NCBI GenBank assembly: GCA_016866645.1
Contig: VGLX01000082.1
Coordinates: forward strand, 1 to 6,382
Direction: 5' to 3'
Source: Candidatus Woesearchaeota archaeon
GTDB taxonomy: Archaea > Nanobdellota > Nanobdellia > SCGC-AAA011-G17 > VGLX01
DNA length: 6,382 nt
Each line of letters begins with the position of its first letter. Within the stretch, counting starts at the first letter, position 1. Shown here in pieces: positions 1-5,707 of this stretch. The position numbers and the translations under genes are program-made. Under the pieces are notes generated by a model that searched no databases, had not been told where the DNA came from, and saw only the letters and a list, made by a program, of their open reading frames with translations.

Positions 1-332
1 AAGTCCCTGTATCAAAGCTTTATGGCACAGCAAGCTTCTACACGATGCTTAGGACCAAAAAACAAGGTATTAATACAATTGAGATATGCGGAAGCCCCGC
101 CTGTTACCTCAACGGAGGATTAGATCTGGAAAAGTTCTTAGAAAAAGAACTTAAGATAAGCTTTGGACAGACTACCAAGGATAATAAAATCTCTATACTT
201 AAGACTTCATGCATCGGATGCTGCGACAAGGCACCAGCGATGCTCCTTAATGACAAACCAGTTACGAATCTTACTGAAAAAAAACTGAAAACCATACTTA
301 AACGATGCAAATCCTCAAAAAAACCAATCTGA
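1..332 (+). CDS. hydC: [FeFe] hydrogenase subunit HydC (NuoE-like [2Fe-2S] protein), 5' end cut off
   Basis: This is the C-terminal part of a NuoE/HydC thioredoxin-fold [2Fe-2S] protein, which carries electrons in the NAD(P)H dehydrogenase module of a hydrogenase. The frame is open from base 3 to the TGA at 330-332 and reads VPVSKLYGTASFYTM before the ATG at 45. That stretch matches the conserved NuoE 'YGxAxFY' segment, so the ATG at 45 is an internal methionine and the true start lies left of the window. The four cluster cysteines are visible as C-x4-C (codons at 87 and 102) and C-x3-C (codons at 210 and 222) in the context CIGCCDKAPAM. The family normally reads C-L-G-x-C, so one additional cysteine sits inside the second pair. 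The gene overlaps hydB by 28 bases, suggesting co-translation. Any promoter is outside the window. Family assignment is firm; the hydrogenase role rests on the neighbours. Confidence 0.9.
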   Translation, partial: VPVSKLYGTASFYTMLRTKKQGINTIEICGSPACYLNGGLDLEKFLEKELKISFGQTTKDNKISILKTSCIGCCDKAPAMLLNDKPVTNLTEKKLKTILKRCKSSKKPI

Positions 333-1417
333 AAGCCCTTGAAAAAGCGATTAAAATAGGGCCTCAAGAGACGATCAAGATACTTGAGACTAAAGGGCTA
401 ACAGGAAGAGGCGGAGCAGGATTCCCGACAGCAAAAAAATGGCTATTCGCTCTGAACTCACAGTCAGATGAGAAGTTTGTGATATGCAATGCTGACGAAG
501 GTGAGCCAGGCACATTCAAAGACAAGTTCATCATCGAAAACAATCCTGAAACGCTAGTAGAAGGCATACTAATCGCAGCGACTACGATAAGTGCAAAAAA
601 AGCGTTCATCTACTTAAGAGGAGAATACAGCCACTTAGAACCGAAGCTCAAAAAAGCGATAAAACTCGTAACGCAAAAATCGAAGGCAGGAATCGAGATA
701 GAACTGGTGATCGGAGCAGGTGCATACATATGCGGCGAAGAAACAGCGCTCATCGAGTCCATAGAAGGAAACAGGGGACAGCCGCACTACCAGCCGCCAT
801 ACCCGGTTGTTAAAGGCCTTTGGGATAAGCCAACTATAGTCAACAACGTCGAAACGCTCACATGCGCAGCACAAGCGATACTATTCGATGACTGGAACAC
901 ATACTTAAGGCTATTCTCAGTCTCAGGAAACGTCACGAAACCAGGAGTCTATGAGCTGCCATTCAACGTAAAACTCTCTGAAATAATGAAACTCGCTCAG
1001 CCGAAAAACAAGGTTAAAGCAGTATACTTCGGATGCTACGGCGGATGCATGCCTTACAAGGACATTGAGTTAACACCTGAAAACGTCTGCGGAGAGAGCT
1101 GCATACACGGGTCATGCAGCATAATCGTTGTGGACGAAACTAATTCGATATTAGACTTATCTTATGTCGTATCCAAGTTTTTCGCATACGAATCATGCGG
1201 AAAATGCACGCCATGCAGAGAAGGCACTATAAGGGCGCTGATGATAGTAAGAAAGATACGAAGCGGACAAGCTACAGAAGAAGACCTTAAGATATTACAA
1301 GAATTAGGAGAGCATATCGGACAAACATCACTATGCGGCCTGGGAAAAAGCGCAACAAACCACCTGCTCACAAGCCTGAAGCACTTCAGGCATGACTTTG
1401 AAGAAAGGCTAAGATGA
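305..1417 (+). CDS. hydB: [FeFe] hydrogenase subunit HydB (NuoF-like FMN/[4Fe-4S] flavoprotein)
   Basis: NuoF/HydB-family flavoprotein (370 aa) expected to oxidise or reduce NAD(P)(H) at FMN and exchange electrons with the HydC [2Fe-2S] and HydA clusters. The FMN/nucleotide motifs are GLTGRGGAGFPTAKKW (31-46), CNADEGEPGTFKDK (61-74) and GAGAYICGEETALI (137-150). The C-terminal N3-type [4Fe-4S] ligands are C298, C301, C304 (ESCGKCTPC) and C344 (SLCGLG). The start at 305 is the first ATG and places the core motif close to the N-terminus; no clear Shine-Dalgarno site precedes it, and it lies inside hydC. Bacterial bifurcating HydB proteins are near 600 aa because they add an N-terminal thioredoxin-like [2Fe-2S] domain and a C-terminal two-cluster ferredoxin domain; both are absent here. 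The SLBB-like segment holds unusual cysteines C244, C262, C266 and C271 besides the common C248. Its stop overlaps the hydA start (ATGA). Whether NADH or NADPH is used cannot be read from sequence alone. Confidence 0.92.
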   Translation: MQILKKTNLKALEKAIKIGPQETIKILETKGLTGRGGAGFPTAKKWLFALNSQSDEKFVICNADEGEPGTFKDKFIIENNPETLVEGILIAATTISAKKAFIYLRGEYSHLEPKLKKAIKLVTQKSKAGIEIELVIGAGAYICGEETALIESIEGNRGQPHYQPPYPVVKGLWDKPTIVNNVETLTCAAQAILFDDWNTYLRLFSVSGNVTKPGVYELPFNVKLSEIMKLAQPKNKVKAVYFGCYGGCMPYKDIELTPENVCGESCIHGSCSIIVVDETNSILDLSYVVSKFFAYESCGKCTPCREGTIRALMIVRKIRSGQATEEDLKILQELGEHIGQTSLCGLGKSATNHLLTSLKHFRHDFEERLR

Positions 1418-3093
1418 AAATAAAGCTGGACAACAAAGAGATCGAATGCGGACAGGACAAGACTTTATTAGAGATATGCCTCCAAAACGGAATAAAGATT
1501 CCAACTTTATGTTACCAGGAAAGCCTCAAGCCAGAAGCGAGATGCAGGGTATGCCTCGTTGAAATGGACGGTAAGCTGGTAACAGCATGCTCGACTTATC
1601 CAAAAGAAGGATGCAGCATAATCACAGAATCAGAAAAGGTCATGAAAGCCAGAAGGATGAACATCGAGCTGATAATGGCGGGCCATGTGAAAACATGCAG
1701 CCTCAATGTTAGCTCAAACCAGCTTTGCACAATACTAGAACAAATAGGCTTGACAGGGATAAGGTTTGATCCGATAAGGGACTATGAGGAAGATCTCGGC
1801 TCAGCGGTCATAAGGGAAGATAACAAATGCATAAACTGCGGAAGATGCGTCAAGACTTGCGCGGATATACAAGCAGTATACGCGATAGACTTCGCTAACA
1901 GAGGGTTCAACGAGCACGTCGCCCCATACTGCGAGCATAAATTGTCAGACGTCGCATGCATAAAATGCGGCCAATGCATACTCCACTGCCCTGTAGGGGC
2001 TATACGCGAAAGAGAGCATTTGTATGAAGTCATAAAATCACTGAAAGACAAGCGCAAGAAAGTGATAGTCCAGACCGCGCCATCAATAAGAGTCACATTG
2101 GGAGAAGAGTTTGGCATGCCTCCAGGAAGCCTGGTGACAGGCAAGATGGTCGCAGCATTGAGAAAATGCGGATTTGACAAAGTTTTCGACGTAGACCTCG
2201 GAGCAGACATGACCATAATGGAAGAAGCTTCAGAATTCCTAAGCCGAGTGAAAAAAAACGGCCCGTTCCCGATGATAACTACCTGCTGCCCAGGATGGAT
2301 ACTTATGATGGAGCACTTCTACCATGAACTGATAGACAATGATAACATGTCGACATGTAAAAGCCCTCACGAGATGCTTGGCATGCTAACAAAGACTTAC
2401 TATGCGAAGAAGCAAGGGATAAACCCAAAAGACATTGTAGTAGTTAGTATAATGCCATGCACTGCAAAAAAATTCGAATCAACAAGACCTGAGATGAAAA
2501 GCGGAGTGAACTACGTACTAACAACAAGGGAATGCGCCAAGCTGATAAACCACTTCAAGATAGACTTCAAAAACCTGCCTGACGAAGATTTTGACCCCTC
2601 ATTAGGCATATCCACAGGGGCAGGAGTTATCTTCGGAGCAACAGGAGGAGTGATGGAAGCCGCGTTAAGAACTGCTTACGAATTTGGAACAGGCGAAGAG
2701 CTGAAAAAAATTGAGTTCCATGAGATAAGAGGCATGAACGGGATAAAAGAAGGGTCTGTTAGCATAAAAGGAAAAACAATAAAATTCGCAGCGGCGCACG
2801 GCGGGGCAAACGCAAGAAAGCTGATGGAAATGAGGAAGAACTACCATTTTATCGAGATAATGGCCTGCCCTGGAGGATGCATAGGCGGTGGTGGACAGCC
2901 TCCGCACTCGACACTCGAAACTCTCAAAAAAAGAGCAGAAGCCATATACTCAGCAGACAAGTCGCTGAAACTTAGAAAATCACATGAAAACCCTATCGTA
3001 AAACAGATATACAAAGAATTCCTTGGAGAGCCGCTAGGCAAAAAATCAGAGAAGATTCTTCACGTAAGATACTTCAAGAAAAGCCAGTTCTGA
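1414..3093 (+). CDS. hydA: [FeFe] hydrogenase catalytic subunit HydA (group A, M3-type domain layout)
   Basis: Catalytic subunit (559 aa) interconverting protons and H2 at the H-cluster. Domains in order: plant-type [2Fe-2S] (C33, C44, C47, C59); a His-Cys [4Fe-4S] site (H91, C95, C105, with N98 where the middle cysteine is expected); two ferredoxin-type [4Fe-4S] motifs (C139/142/145/149 and C182/185/188/192); then the H-cluster domain. Signature L1 is TTCCPGW (289-295), L2 MPCTAKKFE (347-355) and L3 MACPGGCIGGGGQ (483-495). By alignment with Clostridium pasteurianum CpI, C292, C349, C485 and C489 hold the H-cluster, and E271, E274, C291 and S313 match the proton path. Length and C-terminus resemble CpI (574 aa); the extra C-terminal [2Fe-2S] domain of longer bifurcating HydA is lacking. 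The start overlaps the hydB stop, with a weak GAAAGG purine tract upstream. No signal peptide is seen, so it is probably cytoplasmic. The HydE, HydF and HydG maturases are not in this window. Confidence 0.96.
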   Translation: MKIKLDNKEIECGQDKTLLEICLQNGIKIPTLCYQESLKPEARCRVCLVEMDGKLVTACSTYPKEGCSIITESEKVMKARRMNIELIMAGHVKTCSLNVSSNQLCTILEQIGLTGIRFDPIRDYEEDLGSAVIREDNKCINCGRCVKTCADIQAVYAIDFANRGFNEHVAPYCEHKLSDVACIKCGQCILHCPVGAIREREHLYEVIKSLKDKRKKVIVQTAPSIRVTLGEEFGMPPGSLVTGKMVAALRKCGFDKVFDVDLGADMTIMEEASEFLSRVKKNGPFPMITTCCPGWILMMEHFYHELIDNDNMSTCKSPHEMLGMLTKTYYAKKQGINPKDIVVVSIMPCTAKKFESTRPEMKSGVNYVLTTRECAKLINHFKIDFKNLPDEDFDPSLGISTGAGVIFGATGGVMEAALRTAYEFGTGEELKKIEFHEIRGMNGIKEGSVSIKGKTIKFAAAHGGANARKLMEMRKNYHFIEIMACPGGCIGGGGQPPHSTLETLKKRAEAIYSADKSLKLRKSHENPIVKQIYKEFLGEPLGKKSEKILHVRYFKKSQF

Positions 3094-3102
3094 AAGGAAT
3101 AA

Positions 3103-3111
3103 CTATTTAAA
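3103..3111 (+). promoter_or_regulatory. TATA box of the winged-helix/methyltransferase unit
   Basis: CTATTTAAA lies in the 41-base gap after hydA, preceded by a purine-rich GAAAGGAATAA that could serve as BRE. Its centre is about 28 bases before the ATG at 3135. Archaeal transcription usually starts 25-27 bases after the TATA centre, so the mRNA should begin at or within a few bases of the start codon and be leaderless. No Shine-Dalgarno site is present, which agrees. Confidence 0.6.
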
Positions 3112-3134
3112 ATAAAAAGCGCCTTATTCTTACT

Positions 3135-3584
3135 ATGACAATATCAAAAGACATACCTCTTTCAGAAATAACACTCAGAAGATACGAGAAGCCTTACGAG
3201 ATGCCTCGCAGGGAACTGATAAGAAAGCTCTGCCTGTCATTAGGCCTTTTACAGCCTGGAGACTCTAGAGATGTAATCGTAGACGTGCTCCAAGTGCTCT
3301 TGGATTATAAGCAAAAGAACAAGATGCTAGATTCAGAGGAAGTAAAGAGAGAAGTCATCGCTTTGAGGAAGAAAAACAAGCTGCTTTTGAAAGGTATAGC
3401 ATCGTCAAACATCAGAAGGCAGCTGAAAAGGCTGAAAGACCTAAGCTTGGCAGAAAATATAAACAACGAGTACAGGATAACAGAATTCCAGGAACTGGAA
3501 GAGGTCTTCAACGAGCGGATAGAAAAGTTCATGCTGCCAAACATCATAAGCCGAGTCAAAGAGTATTTGAAAACAGTAAAATGA
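3135..3584 (+). CDS. conserved archaeal winged-helix-turn-helix protein, function unknown
   Basis: A 149-aa soluble, highly charged protein that I recognise only as a winged-helix-type archaeal protein. The N-terminus (IPLSEITLRRYEKP, 7-20) is followed by a segment ELIRKLCLSLGLLQPGDSRD (27-46). A predicted winged helix then follows: helix 1 about 45-60, helix 2 about 66-80, a basic candidate recognition helix SSNIRRQLKRLKDL (90-103), and a short wing around NNEYRIT (110-116). A C-terminal helical tail runs to the end. It has no metal-binding cysteines (a single Cys, C33) and no membrane segment. The likely leaderless start is set by the TATA box 28 bases upstream. The stop overlaps the start of the methyltransferase (ATGA), so the two are co-translated. 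DNA or RNA binding, possibly as a regulator or a translation-linked factor, is inference from fold and neighbour; no target can be named. Confidence 0.75.
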   Translation: MTISKDIPLSEITLRRYEKPYEMPRRELIRKLCLSLGLLQPGDSRDVIVDVLQVLLDYKQKNKMLDSEEVKREVIALRKKNKLLLKGIASSNIRRQLKRLKDLSLAENINNEYRITEFQELEEVFNERIEKFMLPNIISRVKEYLKTVK

Positions 3585-4096
3585 TATACGAACCAGCAGA
3601 AGATTCTCTATTACTGCAAAAGCACGTGAAAAAATACGCTAAAGGGAAAGTTCTCGACTTAGGCTCAGGTTCCGGAATACAGGCCTTGACAGCTCTGAAA
3701 AAAACAAAAGACGTCCTAGCAGTGGACATAAACCCTAAAGCTGTTGATACGTTAAGAGAGAAAGGGCTGAAAGCAGAAGTATCAGACCTGTTTTCGAACG
3801 TAAAAGAAAAGTTTGACTTGATAATATTCAACCCGCCATACCTTCCTAGAGACGATGAAGAGCCGGAAGACTCAGCAGTCATAACCACCGGCGGAAAAGA
3901 AGGCTATGAGGTTATTGAGCGGTTCCTACAGCATGCTAAAAAATTTTTAACTTCTGAGGGAAGAATACTCTTAGTTTGCAGCTCATTAACAGGTGATGTG
4001 GAGAAACTTTTCAAAAAATATAGCTATAGATTCAAAAAATTAGAAGAAGAAAAAATCTTCTTCGAAAGACTATTCGTTTACTATCTTCAGTCATAA
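3581..4096 (+). CDS. mtq2: HemK2/Mtq2-family protein glutamine N5-methyltransferase
   Basis: Class I SAM-dependent methyltransferase (171 aa) of the archaeal/eukaryotic Mtq2 (HemK2) branch. The N-terminal YEPAEDS (3-9) is characteristic of that branch; motif I VLDLGSGSG (24-32) and the acidic D49 of AVDINP bind SAM; NPPYLP (84-89) is the NPPY catalytic motif that positions the amide of the substrate glutamine. Known family members methylate the glutamine of the GGQ motif in peptide release factor aRF1/eRF1, usually activated by a Trm112 partner; that this protein does the same is inferred. It lacks the N-terminal domain of bacterial PrmC, as expected for this branch. Translation is coupled to the winged-helix gene by an ATGA overlap. 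Its 3' end overlaps the convergent phosphofructokinase gene by 10 bases. Confidence 0.88.
   Translation: MIYEPAEDSLLLQKHVKKYAKGKVLDLGSGSGIQALTALKKTKDVLAVDINPKAVDTLREKGLKAEVSDLFSNVKEKFDLIIFNPPYLPRDDEEPEDSAVITTGGKEGYEVIERFLQHAKKFLTSEGRILLVCSSLTGDVEKLFKKYSYRFKKLEEEKIFFERLFVYYLQS
4034..4063 (-). terminator. candidate U-rich terminator with hairpin for the phosphofructokinase gene
   Basis: Reading the minus strand, about 24 bases after the phosphofructokinase stop there is a perfect 8-bp inverted repeat, GAAGAAGA and TCTTCTTC (4043-4050 and 4056-4063), with a five-base T loop. Just past it is a run of six T (4039-4034), and another T6 lies at 4018-4013. Archaeal RNA polymerase stops at U-rich tracts, so this is a plausible terminator. 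It lies inside the coding region of the convergent methyltransferase, where the same bases encode an E/K-rich stretch and IFF, so it could be partly coincidental. Confidence 0.4.
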
Positions 4097-5169
4097 ATCT
4101 GCTTGCCAAGCATAGATGTTTTCTTAACATTGTAATGCTCAGTGTCATAATCCTTCTCGATATTGACGAGCTCTAGCTTTTTTACGCTGTCTTCCAATTC
4201 TACAAGCATAATCCTGCTGTTTTTCACAGCAACTAGTTTTCCATTTTTTCCATCTGCCAGGGCTTCTACTGCGGCAGTACCAAAATAAAATCCCATCCTC
4301 CTATCCTTGGCTGAAGGCGGTCCTCCTCTTTGTAAATGGCTTAAGATGACGCATCTGGTTTCCATGCCTGTGCCTTTTTCTATCTCTTTAGCCAAGTAGT
4401 TACCGATGCCTCCGAGCTTTATATGCCCGAAATCGTCAACGCTTTTGTCCAATGTTAATTCATTAGCATTTTTAGGTTTAGCACCTTCTGCAACTACAAC
4501 CATGCTGTACCTTTTGCCTTCCGCCCTCTTTTTCTCTAATATATTATTGACCTTCTTGACATCAAACTCAAATTCAGGTATCAACACGATGTCTGCTCCT
4601 CCGGCAAGCCCACCGATTAATGCGAGGTGGCCTGCGTGCCGTCCCATAGCTTCCACAACGAATATCCTCTTGTGAGAACCGGCGGTGGTCCTTAGATCTT
4701 CCATGTCACGCATTATCCTTTCAACAGCACTGTCAAAGCCTAATGTATAGTCTGTTTCTGATAAATCTTTGTCTATAGTCTTCGGAATACCAACTGTCGG
4801 GAAGCCGTGTTTTTTATAAAGCTTAGACGCGACACCTAAAGTGTCTTCACCTCCGATAGCCACGAGATAATTTAGTTTTAGCTTCTTAATATTGTTAAGC
4901 AAAACTTTTTCAGTTTGTTCAGATTTGAATGGGTTAGTACGAGAAGTACCAAGGATAGTCCCGCCCATACGGTCGATAGTGCGCACATAGTCCTTACTCA
5001 ATGGTTGGGTATAATCCTCTGTAGCTTCCAGAAGGCCTTTCCAACCTTCTTTTATGCCCACAACCTCAAAACCTAATTCGTCAGATTTTTCTACAACCGC
5101 TTTTATAGCGGGGTTTAATCCCGGGCAGTCACCGCCGCCTGTTAAAATTCCAATACGTTTCATTTTCAT
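4087..5169 (-). CDS. pfp: 6-phosphofructokinase, probably pyrophosphate-dependent
   Basis: PFKA-family enzyme (360 aa) phosphorylating fructose 6-phosphate to fructose 1,6-bisphosphate in glycolysis; reversible if PPi is the donor. Motifs: phosphoryl-donor loop TGGGDCPGLN (10-19), GTSRTNPF (74-81), GGEDT (106-110), PKTIDKD (129-135) with the catalytic aspartate D133, EAMGRHAG (173-180), EGA (228-230) and SHLQRGGPP...DR (277-290) for sugar-phosphate binding. D109 and K130 occupy the two positions that are Gly in ATP-dependent E. coli PfkA (G104, G124); Asp plus Lys there is the known pattern of PPi-dependent members. K134 replaces the usual Asn of TIDND. ATGs at 5169 and 5163 are both possible: AGGAG at 5178-5174 lies 4 bases before the first and 10 before the second. 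The 3' end overlaps mtq2 by 10 bases. An ADP-dependent archaeal PFK is excluded because the family is different. Confidence 0.9.
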   Translation of the reverse strand: MKMKRIGILTGGGDCPGLNPAIKAVVEKSDELGFEVVGIKEGWKGLLEATEDYTQPLSKDYVRTIDRMGGTILGTSRTNPFKSEQTEKVLLNNIKKLKLNYLVAIGGEDTLGVASKLYKKHGFPTVGIPKTIDKDLSETDYTLGFDSAVERIMRDMEDLRTTAGSHKRIFVVEAMGRHAGHLALIGGLAGGADIVLIPEFEFDVKKVNNILEKKRAEGKRYSMVVVAEGAKPKNANELTLDKSVDDFGHIKLGGIGNYLAKEIEKGTGMETRCVILSHLQRGGPPSAKDRRMGFYFGTAAVEALADGKNGKLVAVKNSRIMLVELEDSVKKLELVNIEKDYDTEHYNVKKTSMLGKQIYD

Positions 5170-5173
5170 AACA

Positions 5174-5178
5174 CTCCT
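5174..5178 (-). promoter_or_regulatory. Shine-Dalgarno site of the phosphofructokinase gene
   Basis: The minus strand reads CTAGGAGTGTT directly before ATGAAAATG. AGGAG is 4 bases from the upstream ATG (5169) and 10 bases from the in-frame ATG at 5163; both spacings are at the edge of the usual range, so the site does not settle which start is used. Confidence 0.5.
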
Positions 5179-5208
5179 AGCTTTTTATTTTGTTAAAACC
5201 ACTCTTCA

Positions 5209-5220
5209 CTTTATTTATCT
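5209..5220 (-). promoter_or_regulatory. TATA-like box of the phosphofructokinase gene
   Basis: The minus strand reads AGATAAATAAAG, preceded by the purine-rich ACAGAA. A start of transcription about 26 bases further on, near 5188, would give a leader of roughly 19 bases that just contains the AGGAG site. It stands back to back with the promoter of the gene at 5291, in a 121-base divergent intergenic region. Confidence 0.4.
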
Positions 5221-5255
5221 TTCTGTTTTGATTAATACGCACTTTTTTTAACAAG

Positions 5256-5265
5256 TTTTATAAAT
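5256..5265 (+). promoter_or_regulatory. TATA box of the CxxCxxCC protein gene
   Basis: TTTTATAAAT is a strong archaeal TATA box centred about 30 bases before the ATG at 5291. Transcription would begin within a few bases of the start codon, giving a leaderless or nearly leaderless mRNA. The bases just before the ATG (TTATCCTTTA) contain no Shine-Dalgarno site, consistent with this. Confidence 0.65.
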
Positions 5266-5290
5266 CATCATTTTTAATCTTTATCCTTTA

Positions 5291-5707
5291 ATGGTAAAAG
5301 AAGTTTTAGTAGATGAAAACACCCGTTGGGAATGTATTTTTTGCGGTAAATGCTGTTACAAGATAGGCAATGAGTTCAGCCTTAGACTCTTTAACGAAAA
5401 AACAAAAGAAGGCGGAAAATGTGTCAATTTAAATGAAAAAAATAGGTGTAACATTTACGATTGCAGGCCATTAGGCTGTAAGATGTACCCTTTCTATCCA
5501 GACTGGAACAAGATTAAAGTTGGTATAGTGGACTTCTCTATAGGGTCTTTAAAAATAGATGAAGAATGTAGCGGGTACATGAAAGGAGTCTTAGTCACTG
5601 AAAATAAAAAGTTGTTCAAAAAATTAGGCATTATAGCCCTGCAAATCAAGGAAAACATAAAAAAACTTAAACATGGGCAAATAAAAGACATTTTCGCTTT
5701 GAGATAA
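5291..5707 (+). CDS. YkgJ-type cysteine-cluster (CxxCxxCC) protein
   Basis: Small cytoplasmic protein (138 aa) of the widespread CxxCxxCC family (YkgJ/FliB-like, annotated as zinc- or iron-chelating). The hallmark CIFCGKCC gives C15, C18, C21 and C22. Further cysteines at C44, C53, C58 and C63 follow in the usual order, in the context C-x8-CNIYDCRPLGCKMYPFYP, with an additional C93. The family is thought to bind Zn or an Fe-S cluster; biochemical roles are mostly unknown, and some relatives are fused to or named for flagellin lysine methylation. No methyltransferase domain is present here. The C-terminal 40 residues are Lys-rich and probably helical. It has its own promoter and is divergent from the phosphofructokinase gene, so a link to the hydrogenase is not shown. 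Codons end in T more often than in the hyd genes (6 of 9 Cys are TGT). Confidence 0.8.
   Translation: MVKEVLVDENTRWECIFCGKCCYKIGNEFSLRLFNEKTKEGGKCVNLNEKNRCNIYDCRPLGCKMYPFYPDWNKIKVGIVDFSIGSLKIDEECSGYMKGVLVTENKKLFKKLGIIALQIKENIKKLKHGQIKDIFALR

Noticed and set aside
45..332. A separate 95-aa gene starting at the ATG at 45
   Set aside because: The frame stays open to the window start and the residues before this ATG match the conserved NuoE segment, so it is an internal methionine of a longer hydC.
1684..1728. A frameshift or deletion explaining the missing HydA cysteine
   Set aside because: The reading frame and protein similarity continue normally on both sides, so a simple substitution with a one-residue spacing change fits better.
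1782..2216. A 144-aa open frame on the minus strand within hydA
   Set aside because: It lies fully opposite the ferredoxin and H-cluster coding region; its composition (Ser/Leu/His-rich) is what an antisense frame gives, and no promoter or known motif is seen.
3094..3134. A terminator after hydA
   Set aside because: The gap contains no T-run on the plus strand and no hairpin; only the TATA box of the next gene is evident, so hyd transcripts may read through.
4178..4183. T6 run as a terminator for the winged-helix/mtq2 transcript on the plus strand
   Set aside because: It lies over 80 bases past the mtq2 stop within the opposite gene, is a single run without supporting structure, and could be chance.
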